Below, piece after piece: positions 54,841 to 63,758 of a stretch of DNA of 64,000 nt. The number at the start of each line of letters is the position of its first letter. Positions within the stretch are counted from its first letter, which is position 1. Both the position numbers and the translations under genes were made by a program. This stretch comes from K189A clade bacterium (GTDB lineage: Bacteria; Pseudomonadota; Gammaproteobacteria; Pseudomonadales; Azotimanducaceae): contig CACMHG010000002.1 of NCBI GenBank assembly GCA_902613475.1, positions 1-64,000 of the forward strand. Direction: 5' to 3'. The notes beneath the pieces are model-generated. The model saw nothing but the letters and a program-made list of their open reading frames with translations. It was not told the DNA's origin and did not search any database.

Positions 54841-55557
54841 CTAAAAATCACCGACGACCGTGTTCATAACCTGTCTTGTTACCGTTCTAATTTCCCCGAC
54901 TTCCATGTAAAACTTTTGCACTGCCTCAGTCGGTTGGAGGCTACTGCTCAAAATATCTAGGGGATTTGGCGCGCCAGCGTATGCCAGGTGTGTGTAATCC
55001 GACTCGGCACCACCAACGACCCGCCACAGGCCATAGGCACCCGTGACATCACCAGTCTCGACTTGGGACTCCATTAATTGTGTCCACGCCTCAACATAGG
55101 CCGGTTCATTTTCGACACGCATCTGCCAGATCATGTACATCGCGTCTTTTGTCGTGTCTCCACCTGCTACTAGCGGACGAACCAAATACTCGCTGTGTGG
55201 AGTTGAGTTCGCGGAGCTCGAAGCCATTAATTTTTGCCACGGCTCACACTGTTGAAACGAGGCGAATGTAGACAACATGTCTTCTGCAGAAGCAAACGTC
55301 ATCAGCACGCTGTGCGTATTAGATTCAGTTCCGTTCCAGTTGTCAGCCATTAGGCGAATGTTAACTGACGCGTTTTTCCTGCAATCGGTCTCTGCGAATT
55401 CCGTAAGTGACGCAACGACGCCAGCAGGGTTGTTAGTAGAAAATGAGAAAATTCCCGTAATCCCTTCCGGCGATGCCGCATGGTTGTCTGCTTGCGCACC
55501 AATCGACAAAAATGCAGCCGCTATTGCGAACACAAGCGTGTTTAGTTTGTGAATCAT
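54841..55557 (-). CDS. Exported two-repeat alpha+beta protein
   Basis: 238 aa from ATG 55557, with GGAGG eight bases upstream. The signal peptide ends GAQA. Half one: GITGIFSFSTNNPAGVV, then NTHSVLMTFASAEDMLSTF. Half two: DAMYMIWQMRVENEPAYVEAW, then YTHLAYAGAPNPLDIL. This repeated beta-alpha-beta layout is like that of the proteins at 13388, 14441, 57521 and 58879. Two Cys (TDCRKN, QQCEPW) could pair. No catalytic motif. It is divergent from the ricin-lectin protein. Confidence 0.73.
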   Translation of the reverse strand: MIHKLNTLVFAIAAAFLSIGAQADNHAASPEGITGIFSFSTNNPAGVVASLTEFAETDCRKNASVNIRLMADNWNGTESNTHSVLMTFASAEDMLSTFASFQQCEPWQKLMASSSANSTPHSEYLVRPLVAGGDTTKDAMYMIWQMRVENEPAYVEAWTQLMESQVETGDVTGAYGLWRVVGGAESDYTHLAYAGAPNPLDILSSSLQPTEAVQKFYMEVGEIRTVTRQVMNTVVGDF

Positions 55558-55826
55558 TTGTCGGTCCTCCGTGTGTTTAAAACCAATGATCGAAACGTCC
55601 CGCTTCTTTGATCGGGCGGCACCGTTCAAAATTATGCACGCAAAATGAATTTTGGATGACACTACTGCTCGATTTTGGACGGCCTTGTGCGCTTGAGTTA
55701 CCCCTCCTTCCATGAAAAAGCCAATCGAGGCTCGTGATCAGAGTGGAAATGACGGCACGAATTGCCGCATGAACGGTACCTTGAGTGCCTGCATGGAGAG
55801 GCTATACCGCCGCAGGAGTGAGCACT

Positions 55827-57149
55827 ATGATTATAGAAAAACGATCCGAGCTTTCGACCATGCTAATGACGTCGAGATGGTTTACCTCAGTTGCGCTTTA
55901 CATTTTGCTCACCCTGCCGCAGGCCTTCGCGAGCGCTGAACTAAAAACCGAGCTTAAATCCGAGATCGCAGAATCGATCTGGGATGCTGCAAATGTAGGC
56001 GAAGAAATCGCCTTGCAGGCAGAGTCGTTCTTAGTCGGCGTTAGGGGCAATGTTTCGGCCGGCCTGATCGATCCTTTCTTGTTTCGGATCATAGAATTCA
56101 ACTACCGCCAACGAATCGATTTATCAGGCGTCTCGGGTAAAGAGCACTTTATCCAACGTGTTTCAGCGTTAGGTGAAGAGTCTCAATTCGCACTCCTAAC
56201 ATTCTTATCTAGCCCACTCGGTAAAAAGTATCGAGAACCCTTTGTCTCAGATCTCTCAGTCAATAAGAAGCAAATGGACATGGCCCGGCGGTTACCTCGA
56301 CTCATGAACAACCAAAAGCATGTCGAGGCCCTGGCAATCATGCTCGAAGATCACTATTTCCCCGTGCTAGAGGGACAGTGGGGCTTCATGCAGCGCAGCG
56401 TCGTTTTCGGAATCATGGCGGCGTCCCTGTACGAAAATGGTGAGGAAGCCTCAAAGACAGCAGTCGATCAAGCTCTGGATCCACTCTCTGAGAACCAAGC
56501 CGTTGCCTTGACTCAGATGAACCAAATGATGCTGGTCAATTCGGTATACGACTACAGGGACGTTTCTGTTGAAGAAGTAAAGAGGTTGGATGAGTTCTTG
56601 GGCACGCCAGCAGGAGCCGTGTTTCTCGAGGCATCAAACGAGGCATTCGCTTTAGGGATAACTGCGGTTTTAGAGGGTTTGTTGGTCCAGTTGATTGATT
56701 CCGTGGAGCAAGAAACCACGCAAGAATTCCAAAACGACATAAGAAACAATAATTCGGACAAATGCCTGGATCTACCATGGGCGAAGCCATTCGATGGTCT
56801 TAGTCTCGTTCAATACGAGTGCAATCGATCCGCTGGTCAAAGTCTTAAGCTCGTCGATGCGAAGCTGGTTAGCACTGTCACAGGCAAATGTTTCTCTGTT
56901 ATGGGAGATAACTGGTCTAGTAGAGAGAAGCTGTTTCTGGTTCAGTCAAGTTGTGAACATGAAGATGTAGCGCAATTTGAAGCATTGGAAGCGAAAAAGT
57001 TTCAAGGCGCTTTTCAACTGAGAGAAAAAAATCTGCTTAAGTGCATCACTATTACTGGAAAGCGTGATGAGGACGCAGTCCCAGTTGAGCTGAAAAATTG
57101 CAGAAGCAAGAAAAATCAGGTTTTTTCGCTCAACAGCAACGTGTTGTAA
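55827..57149 (+). CDS. Exported protein with DUF2059-like region and ricin-type lectin domain
   Basis: 440 aa. ATG 55827 has GGAG eight bases upstream. After a hydrophobic signal (SVALYILLTLPQAFASA) comes a helical region of about 270 residues with FLSSPLGKKYREPF and FLGTPAGAVFLEASNEAF, a spacing seen in DUF2059-type proteins. The last 125 residues form a beta-trefoil: KCLDLPW, YECNRSAGQSLKLVD, GKCFSVMG, KCITITG and NCRSKKNQVFSL repeat the ricin B pattern with paired Cys. It should bind a glycan in the periplasm or outside. I know of no such named fusion, but cannot search. Confidence 0.75.
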   Translation: MIIEKRSELSTMLMTSRWFTSVALYILLTLPQAFASAELKTELKSEIAESIWDAANVGEEIALQAESFLVGVRGNVSAGLIDPFLFRIIEFNYRQRIDLSGVSGKEHFIQRVSALGEESQFALLTFLSSPLGKKYREPFVSDLSVNKKQMDMARRLPRLMNNQKHVEALAIMLEDHYFPVLEGQWGFMQRSVVFGIMAASLYENGEEASKTAVDQALDPLSENQAVALTQMNQMMLVNSVYDYRDVSVEEVKRLDEFLGTPAGAVFLEASNEAFALGITAVLEGLLVQLIDSVEQETTQEFQNDIRNNNSDKCLDLPWAKPFDGLSLVQYECNRSAGQSLKLVDAKLVSTVTGKCFSVMGDNWSSREKLFLVQSSCEHEDVAQFEALEAKKFQGAFQLREKNLLKCITITGKRDEDAVPVELKNCRSKKNQVFSLNSNVL

Positions 57150-57520
57150 GAACGTCCTGTCGCAAGGTCACCTTATTCATCAGGCTTCTTGGAGGCCCAA
57201 AACCAGGGTTGGACACTGCAATCCAATCGGTACGTCTAGCGGCGCTAACGAGAGTTGCAGTTCCCGGCCCGAAGACTCATACGCCGCTGCGATCAAAGCC
57301 GACAGTCCTATAAAGCAGTCTTTTGCTCTTAGGTCCCTTCCGAAGATTCGTTGTCATCAACGCCATACTCGAATGTAGCAGTGGCCAAGCTCTAGCGGTG
57401 GCGTCAGTTTTGCCCTATCACTCGAAGCAAGCCACCCTACGCGAGTCACCTTTGGCATTTCACCTCCGTTTAACAGTGATGCCTTAGCCTCTGGTCTTCG
57501 AGTACAAAAATAGGAATCAA
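57150..57520. other. Non-coding spacer
   Basis: No gene, hairpin with T run, or repeat seen. The last 50 bp supply the ribosome site (ATAGGA) of the gene at 57521 and presumably its promoter. Confidence 0.5.
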
Positions 57521-58267
57521 ATGAAAACAATAACAACATTTTTTTCTCTCGCTCTTATGCTGACAAGCTCAATGAGCTTCGCTTCCACCTGGTCAGTTTA
57601 CGAGGTTCAAGTTAAACAAAGCGATGCGCCTGCCGTTGCAGCCGCTCTCGACAAGTTCATGCAGTCTGATGTCGGCAAGTCGATGCCGGGCGGCGTCCAC
57701 CTGAACGCTACGGTTTTTGGAGGAACGAGTCAGGCGACACACGCATTTGTGTTGCTATTCCCCGACCTGGCAACGCAAATGAGCTGGCAGGCGACGGTGC
57801 CTACAACCGAGGCCGGGCAAGAGTTTGGAGCCGCAATGGAAGCAATGGCCGTCCCAGTAGCCAACTGGACCAACTCAATGATTAAGGTTTGGGGAACCCC
57901 CTCCAATAAGGATCGTTTTCATCAAGTAACGCGTTTTTACACGACTGACCCGCTGGCGGTTCTAGCGGCCCAGGACAAACTGATGGCAGACCCATCCATG
58001 GCTGCTTTTCCAGGCCAAGTCGGCTTGAGCCAAACCGCGATTGGCAACCGACTCGGCGCTAATGGCGCATACACCTCGCACGTATTCACGGTTGGCTTCG
58101 AAAGCGTCGAAGAAATGGAGAACTGGGGTAACTATCTGAACACGCAGCCTGCTTGGGGCGAGTACCTTCAGGCGATGAGCACAATCGCAACGTTCATGGG
58201 CACGGAACTGGTCACTAACGCAGCCGTATACGACGCGAAGATGGATCTTGAAACTTTTCTGAAGTAA
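57521..58267 (+). CDS. Exported two-repeat alpha+beta protein
   Basis: 248 aa, signal peptide ending MSFA. The mature protein has two related halves: WSVYEVQVKQSDAPAVAAALDKFMQ with HAFVLLFPDLATQMSWQ, and HQVTRFYTTDPLAVLAAQDKLMA with HVFTVGFESVEEMENWGNY. Both follow strand-helix-strand-helix order, as in dimeric alpha+beta barrels. It lacks the His and Asn/Trp sites of known ABM monooxygenases. A rho-independent terminator follows, so it is a single-gene transcript. Confidence 0.75.
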   Translation: MKTITTFFSLALMLTSSMSFASTWSVYEVQVKQSDAPAVAAALDKFMQSDVGKSMPGGVHLNATVFGGTSQATHAFVLLFPDLATQMSWQATVPTTEAGQEFGAAMEAMAVPVANWTNSMIKVWGTPSNKDRFHQVTRFYTTDPLAVLAAQDKLMADPSMAAFPGQVGLSQTAIGNRLGANGAYTSHVFTVGFESVEEMENWGNYLNTQPAWGEYLQAMSTIATFMGTELVTNAAVYDAKMDLETFLK

Positions 58268-58276
58268 GCGCGCACC

Positions 58277-58310
58277 GGGACGATTGGTTTTTACTGATCG
58301 TCCCATTTTT
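58277..58310 (+). terminator. Rho-independent terminator
   Basis: GGGACGAT and ATCGTCCC form a perfect 8-bp stem around a 12-nt loop, followed by ATTTTT. Located 10 bp after the stop at 58267. Confidence 0.85.
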
Positions 58311-58393
58311 AACGGTCTTATCGTCGCGACAACAATTGCTGAAACCGTGGCGCACGCTCTAAGAAAACTCACCTAGAAATCACTGCAAACAAC

Positions 58394-58780
58394 TTGGCGG
58401 CACTAGCCACATTCGCGCAGACCAACGATGGCCCCATTGTCATGGTCAATCTCATGCAGGTCAGGCAGCAAGCCCAATACGAGGACCCCGCTGCAAATGG
58501 CTGTACCGGACTTGAGGCTTTTGCACGCTACACCGCGGGTTCTGCCGAAGTACGCAAGGAAGTCGGTGCGGAGTTGGTGTGGTCCGGCCGAAGGGTTCAA
58601 ATGCCGATCGGGCCGAATGAGAAAACTTGGGACATGGTTGCCCTTGTGCGATACCCCAGTGCCAGAGCCTATTTGAATATGAAGGCAACCGACGCTTATG
58701 AAGCCGCCAGAGTGCAAAGAAGAGCAGCCTTACTCGACTCGCGGCTCATCATAACGATGGAAAATCAGCCTTCGGAGTGA
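58394..58780 (+). CDS. DUF1330-like alpha+beta barrel protein, start uncertain
   Basis: About 128 aa. PIVMVNLMQVRQQAQYEDP, ARYTAGSAEVRKEVGAELVWSGR and WDMVALVRYPSARAYLNM are the DUF1330 pattern; the fold is a single dimeric alpha+beta barrel unit without a signal peptide. The only usual start is TTG 58394. The in-frame sequence before it (THLEITANNLAAL) still looks like the family's N-terminus but has no ATG, GTG or TTG, so either the start codon was lost or the gene is a 5'-truncated remnant. It lies just after the terminator of the preceding gene. Confidence 0.65.
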   Translation: MAALATFAQTNDGPIVMVNLMQVRQQAQYEDPAANGCTGLEAFARYTAGSAEVRKEVGAELVWSGRRVQMPIGPNEKTWDMVALVRYPSARAYLNMKATDAYEAARVQRRAALLDSRLIITMENQPSE

Positions 58781-58815
58781 CCTGACGAGTTCGCATGGGA
58801 CTATCCCTGCAAGCA

Positions 58816-58837
58816 CTGCCCCGCGAATGCGGGGCAG
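58816..58837. terminator. Strong hairpin between convergent genes
   Basis: CTGCCCCGC and GCGGGGCAG form a perfect 9-bp G/C-rich stem with a GAAT tetraloop. No T run follows, but its place between convergent genes (58780 and 58879) suggests a terminator for both strands. Confidence 0.55.
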
Positions 58838-58878
58838 CGCAGCAAGCTGATTTCTAGTTCAGAAAATCTTCCAAGCAA

Positions 58879-59565
58879 TCAGCCCGCCGTTGCATAGGTG
58901 TCACAGGTCATAGAGAACCCGTGAACCATCTTTCGCTGGGCAGCGAAACTTGAAACGATGTTGGTAAACCAGCCCTCGGTACGAGCGTCCATAGCACGGC
59001 CCAAGGTAGCCGCATCTGCAGCGCCCAGGGAGATCATGACCGTTCCTACGGTTGTACCCGTATCACCCACAAAAATCTGCATGCTGACGCCATAACCTCT
59101 TTTGTCCATTTCAGCGATCATGCGCTCCAAACCGGCCACGTCACCCGCAACATCATCGGTTTCAACGTACATGTTGTAGTAGTGACCGCTTTCGGTGATC
59201 GCGGCTGGGCGAACGATGCGCCAGCTGTCCCAAGTACGGACCGTGCGCTCTACATCGAGCTTAGCCACCTCTGCGCGCACTACTGGATTCATTGGATCTG
59301 ACGACCAGGCCTTCTCCTGGGACTCGAAAAACGACCACAAGTAATGATCGCCGATAACTTGCGCACCCGAGGTTGGTGAGCAAAGCCCCATGGCCATTGC
59401 GCCGTTCGCTTCGACAAGAGTGGGAGCACTCTTTTTAGCCCAGGCTGCATAACCCGCTGGGTCATTCGTGTTAACGGTAATCAGGTTCATCACGCCTGCT
59501 GCAAAGGCCACATTCGCCATCAGGGCGAGGAGTACACAAACAAAGGTGGAGCGTAGTTTGTTCAT
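58879..59565 (-). CDS. Exported two-repeat alpha+beta protein
   Basis: 228 aa, signal peptide ending VAFAAG. Half one: VMNLITVNTNDPAGYAAWA with HYLWSFFESQEKAWSS; half two: HYYNMYVETDDVAGDVAGLERMI with VMISLGAADAATLGRAM. The N-terminus NLITVNTNDPAGYAAW resembles that of the protein at 54841 (IFSFSTNNPAGVV). Two Cys, in GLCSPTS and MTCDTY. GAGGG five bases before ATG. Function unknown. Confidence 0.75.
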   Translation of the reverse strand: MNKLRSTFVCVLLALMANVAFAAGVMNLITVNTNDPAGYAAWAKKSAPTLVEANGAMAMGLCSPTSGAQVIGDHYLWSFFESQEKAWSSDPMNPVVRAEVAKLDVERTVRTWDSWRIVRPAAITESGHYYNMYVETDDVAGDVAGLERMIAEMDKRGYGVSMQIFVGDTGTTVGTVMISLGAADAATLGRAMDARTEGWFTNIVSSFAAQRKMVHGFSMTCDTYATAG

Positions 59566-59801
59566 GAGTTCCCTCTTTTATCTTTTTGTCTTTCTATCTT
59601 TTTATCTTCTATTTTGAGTTGGGGCTATTTCTTAATTTCCCCGGCTAATCATAGGCGAGAAGGGGCGAGAAGGAGCAAAAAAAGTTAAGTTTGGCGGCCC
59701 TCACCGAGCCTTCGCGACGGGTACAAGCACACTACCGAATCAAACGACATGGGCTTGATAGCGAGGTATCCTTGGCTTCGTATCTACAACGGAAGGGTTT
59801 T

Positions 59802-60254
59802 ATGAAACTTGTCGTCTCCGCTTTGTTCCTCTTTGCCTTTAACGCTTCAACATTTGCTGCGGGTAATGGCTTTAATCCCAATGAAATAACTTATGTCGTC
59901 ACAATGAGCGCCAACGAAAAGACGACTTCGCAAATAGATGATTTTTCGGCGTTCTATCATGTGTTGGTCGAAGGCAACGAACCTGGCACGCTTGCGTGGC
60001 AGTTTTTCAGAGGCTCTGACGAAAAAATCTACTTGATCGAAAGATATGCGGATTCCGACGCTGCGTTACAACACGTCATCAACATCTCCCCTGGGGGCAT
60101 CCAAGAGAAAGAGTTCGGGGATTTCAGCGATCACTTTGTCATCGAGAGCATAGCGATCCATGGGACACCATCTACCCGACTCATAGAAAGCCTTGAAGCG
60201 GTCGGATTGCCTTTGGAATTTAGGTCAACGATCAGCGGGTATAGCAGAAACTAG
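59802..60254 (+). CDS. Exported single-unit ABM-like protein
   Basis: 150 aa from ATG 59802 (AAGGG five bases upstream). After the signal peptide (ASTFAAG) there is one ABM-type unit: EITYVVTMSANEKTTSQIDDFSAFYHVLVEGNEPGTLAWQFFR, then IYLIERYADSDAALQHV. Most ABM proteins of this sort are cytoplasmic; this one is exported. Catalytic role unknown. It is divergent from the two-repeat protein at 58879-59565 (236 bp between). Confidence 0.75.
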   Translation: MKLVVSALFLFAFNASTFAAGNGFNPNEITYVVTMSANEKTTSQIDDFSAFYHVLVEGNEPGTLAWQFFRGSDEKIYLIERYADSDAALQHVINISPGGIQEKEFGDFSDHFVIESIAIHGTPSTRLIESLEAVGLPLEFRSTISGYSRN

Positions 60255-60730
60255 GGCCAGTGAAATCTGTCCTTACATTTTCCTAAACAACTGAAAGCTT
60301 TTGTTGATTGGCTACGAGGCACAAAAACTGCGCTTCATGCGCACAGAGCCATGAAGTGCTCTTCAGGTGTAAATACGCCACATTTGATTGGCGGTTCCTG
60401 TGTGAATCTTGTCTTTTGACCGTAAAGAACAGCCACGCTGACTCTTACGTATACGGAGGGACCTGGAAAAAGAAGACATAGCGTGGACGAGTTCCTTGTC
60501 ACCAGCAACAGTGGCGTTTTGCTCCTGATTATTGCGCGTCACTAGAGACCGATAGAGGTCCCTTATGGTTGACGCCCTCCAGCTGCTCTCACGCGACTCT
60601 CACGCTTCTTGGTTACCCGAAGGCATTCATCATTCGCAACGATAAGGTCTCCAACTTTCATTGGAGACCAGGGTGCTGACAAATCGGATAGAGCTGAAAG
60701 ACCGCCTTATCCAACGCCCTTGGTTGATCG
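60255..60730. other. Non-coding spacer with long-range inverted repeat
   Basis: CCACGCT at 60433-60439 and AGCGTGG at 60480-60486 could pair across 40 bases. No protein-coding character or T-run terminator seen. An unrecognised small RNA cannot be excluded. Confidence 0.4.
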
Positions 60731-61072
60731 TTATTGCTTCGGCAATATCTCCAACGCTTTTTTATCGTTAACGACGGGAGTAATAGTCGCGTCGCACATC
60801 TCAGACCATGGATTGACGTGTCTAATTGCCAGAGTCGGATCATCGGTCTCTATCAATACGATCCCGCTGCCTGATGTGAGGTCGTGATACCTCGCGAGTT
60901 TTGTAGAGCCCTTAGGAAATTGAGCATTCAGCTCCTCTAGCGTCATAGAGGCAAACTCTACGTATGCCGACGCATCACACTTGAAATCAACCAGATATAT
61001 ATGCCCGTGCCCGTCAGCGTAGGCCGCATTACCGAACATCAACGAAACCGCGATAGCAAGGTACTTTCTCAC
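60731..61072 (-). CDS. Small exported alpha+beta protein
   Basis: 113 aa. Start is GTG 61072 with GGAG seven bases upstream. The signal peptide ends AAYA. One beta-alpha-beta unit: HIYLVDFKCDASAYVEFA, STKLARYHDLTSGSGIVLIETDDPTLAIRHV. It resembles DUF3303-type single ferredoxin-like proteins. Two Cys may pair. It is the smallest of the exported alpha+beta proteins in the window. Confidence 0.68.
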   Translation of the reverse strand: MRKYLAIAVSLMFGNAAYADGHGHIYLVDFKCDASAYVEFASMTLEELNAQFPKGSTKLARYHDLTSGSGIVLIETDDPTLAIRHVNPWSEMCDATITPVVNDKKALEILPKQ

Positions 61073-61433
61073 TTTAAGTCTCCGAAGGTTTTGGTAGGGA
61101 AGTTCCAGTATAGGAGACCCCTTACAAACTGCCAGTATTTACACAGATTTGTCTACTTTTGATGTGCTTAACACAGCCTCCCGCGACTAATGTACAGCGA
61201 AAGTCAGCCCATGGTGACACAAAGCCTGCTCGTTGCCATTTCTGCAAAAAATTTATGTAGCTAACCTCTTACGGCAAAGCGCTCAGGATTTAGCTTTACT
61301 TTTCTGTAGTCTGGCTTTCATCTTGATCAGGAATAGCTGCGGATACGTTGTAAAAGCGGGCGCAATCCCACCGGCTGCTCAATCAGATACTGCGTTGCGA
61401 GTAACGTTTCAACGGATGGAGGTCAAAAAGGAA
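61073..61433. other. Spacer before the membrane-protein gene
   Basis: Divergent promoter region. The reading frame of the next gene is open back to 61233 (start codon there), but that part has no membrane-protein homology pattern and contains no better ribosome site. Confidence 0.4.
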
Positions 61434-62126
61434 ATGAACGCAAACTATGATCATGAAGAAAAGTGGACAATTGAGAGCGCTCTGGAAAATGCGCGCACTA
61501 AGCATAACGGCGCCAAGCTGACTTTTCTTCAAGCCGTATTGGTGTACTTCTTATGCTATTTCGTCCTTAACGTGGTTCTCACGTATACGGTCACAGCGTT
61601 AGCCCCCGCAACCGCCAACGCACTCCTGATGGAAAATCTGTCTGGCATTGTTTTGTCGCTACTGCTTTCTCCGCTGGGTTACGGAATCGGCCTGTTAGGC
61701 ATAAGGAAATCCGCAGGCTTAGAGATTGATTACAACATGATCGTCCAGCCCTACCGTTACTTTCTGCCCCTGCTGATGCTCGCGACACTCGTTAGTCTTA
61801 TTACCTTGGTGGGATTCGCTCTACTCGTCCTGCCGGGGATCTACTTTGCGCTCTCCTACAGCTTTGCTCCATATTTGCTAATGGCCAAAAACATGGGGAT
61901 TTGGGAGTCGATGGAAACATCAAGAAAGGCCGTGACAAAAAATTTCTGGCGCTTTTTTGGGCTTTCTTTGATTCTGGCGATCGTGAATATTGTTGGCGCA
62001 CTACTGCTTCTCATCCCTCTATTTTGGCTAATCCCAATTTCCGTTATTGCTTTTGGAGAGGTCTATAACCACATATTCAGGGACGTTGAAGCCTCTGAAG
62101 CGACAGCAGTTGAAGGTGATAGATAA
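61434..62126 (+). CDS. Integral membrane protein (DUF975/YciC-like)
   Basis: 230 aa from ATG 61434, where GGAGG lies 11 bases upstream (ATG 61416 is an alternative). Five to six hydrophobic segments: ILQAVLVYFLCYFVLNVVLT-like helix 1, SGIVLSLLLSPLGYGIGLLG, FLPLLMLATLVSLITLVG, PGIYFALSYSFAPYLL and FFGLSLILAIVNIVGALLLL. The loop MGIWESMETSRKAVTKNFWRFF is typical of the DUF975/UPF0259 group, whose role in the envelope is unknown. A weak hairpin (CGCTT...AAGCG) follows the stop. Confidence 0.7.
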   Translation: MNANYDHEEKWTIESALENARTKHNGAKLTFLQAVLVYFLCYFVLNVVLTYTVTALAPATANALLMENLSGIVLSLLLSPLGYGIGLLGIRKSAGLEIDYNMIVQPYRYFLPLLMLATLVSLITLVGFALLVLPGIYFALSYSFAPYLLMAKNMGIWESMETSRKAVTKNFWRFFGLSLILAIVNIVGALLLLIPLFWLIPISVIAFGEVYNHIFRDVEASEATAVEGDR

Positions 62127-62975
62127 GCGCTTCTTCTTAGTAAAAGCGTTAAGGGGGTTTTTAGTCAATCCGATTGATTCGGTTTACTTCAGGTTCCCAA
62201 AAAACACAAGATAACTGTCTCTGGTGGGTTCTGGAGACGGCCCAATGTCTCTGGAAAAAAGGAAGATGGCAAATAACCTTTGATCAACATCGGAGAGTTC
62301 TGTCATTTTCGTCTGAAACTCAGCACTGATATGTCGGCGGTGCCCGCAATAAGAATGAGGCAGCTTCAGCGTCCCCTCGCCAGTTAGGTTTGTTGCAGAG
62401 GGCTGATACCTGCTGCGGTTTTGCCCATACAGGTAGGGCGAGCGCCCTGTAAAACTGGCTTTCGAGTAAGTGGCGCAGCGAAAGGGATTGAGGAAAATCG
62501 CTTACTAGCTGATTTTGAGGCCTTGTTTATTTTTTTCTCCCCCAAATTCCCCCAGGAAAGAACTCTACGCCTGATGCGATACGAGGCAGGCTCGATCGAG
62601 AAACTGTCCGCTCTTATCGGGCTGGTTTATTTTATCGATAAAGACAGTGTTAGCCGTTTACCACGGGTCTGCCCACTACCTCACAACATTTCGTGAGACG
62701 ATGCGTTTTTTAGGGAAGTCATCTCTTCGGTGCAATACTCCCCTACTATCCGCAGTTATGACGTCGAAAGGTTTTGCATCCCTGCTTTCAAAAAAAACCA
62801 GGTATTGAAGCGCAGGGCCATATTTCCCTCGTCCAGCACTTCATTCGAGAATTCTCGATTAGATGTTTTTGTACCCAATTTCCAGTGCGTGTGATTCACT
62901 GAAACACCAACTTTAACACTGGGTCCACGGAGCCATTTTTATGTCTTTACCTTTTTTTGCTTGGATACGACTTCA
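62127..62975. other. Long spacer without recognisable genes
   Basis: An 850-bp stretch between the membrane protein and the GNAT gene. A 91-codon frame at 62421-62696 begins PIQVGRAPCKTGF and shows no domain, signal or good ribosome site. No tRNA, repeat or clear promoter was found. It may contain the remains of decayed genes. Confidence 0.4.
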
Positions 62976-63506
62976 ATGACACTTACCTCAATGTCATCAA
63001 AATTAGCGACCGAACTAGTGCCCAGCACCTTTGAAGTACCCTGCGCGTTGGAAACTCAAGCGTTTCGATTGCGCATGTTGACCGTCAACGACGTTGTAAA
63101 AGACTTTGATGCGGTAATAAGCAGCGCCGAGGAACTTTGTCATTTGTGGCCCGACTCCACGTGGCCAGAAGGCCTCAACGTTGAACAGAATTTGATCGAT
63201 TTAGGCTGGCACCAAAAAGAATTTCAGCGGCGCTCCTCCTTTACCTACACCGTTGTTGAGTTGGACGAATCGCGGATTATTGGATGCGTTTACATTTACC
63301 CGTGCTTGAAAGCGAGCTTTGATGCGCAGGTCTATTTTTGGACAAGACCCAGCGCGCAGATTCCGAACGTAGAGCCAGGCCTGCTAGAGCATACGGTGAA
63401 AGATTGGCTTAGAGAGGTTTGGCCCTTGCGGGCGCCTGCTTTCCCTGGACTAGACATTCCTTGGGATGAATGGAATGCGCTGCCCGAAAGGCTTATTAGC
63501 GAATAA
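62976..63506 (+). CDS. GNAT-family N-acetyltransferase
   Basis: 176 aa from ATG 62976 (start could also be ATG 62991 or TTG 62961). The core contains LGWHQKEFQRRSSFTYTVVELDESRIIGCVYIYPC, where the strand pair and IIGCVYIYP match GNAT beta-4, and a shortened C-terminal part with DWLREVWP. The acetyl-CoA loop (Q/RxxGxG/A) is not clear, so the activity is uncertain. It stands alone. Confidence 0.65.
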   Translation: MTLTSMSSKLATELVPSTFEVPCALETQAFRLRMLTVNDVVKDFDAVISSAEELCHLWPDSTWPEGLNVEQNLIDLGWHQKEFQRRSSFTYTVVELDESRIIGCVYIYPCLKASFDAQVYFWTRPSAQIPNVEPGLLEHTVKDWLREVWPLRAPAFPGLDIPWDEWNALPERLISE

Positions 63507-63758
63507 TGGTGTGCTGAATGTTTGCAAGGTCTATGACGGCTGTTGCACTGATCGACTATTTTTCGCGGCGGTCTTGGCTTAACAGTTGAACAATTTTTAG
63601 CGAGCATTCGAGGGTTTTCGCGATGTGAGGCGCGTGGCTTGAGCGTGGTTGGCGAACAGTCTGTCTTGTCTTTGTGTGCCTTTCGGCGTCCTTCTTTGCT
63701 GTTCTGCGTTTTTTGCCTCACCGTGTCTTTTCTTGCCCCGCCCTCCTTAGCCTATCTC

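Noticed and set aside
62421-62696. Possible 91-residue protein
   Set aside because: No recognisable pattern and no good start; kept only as part of the spacer description.
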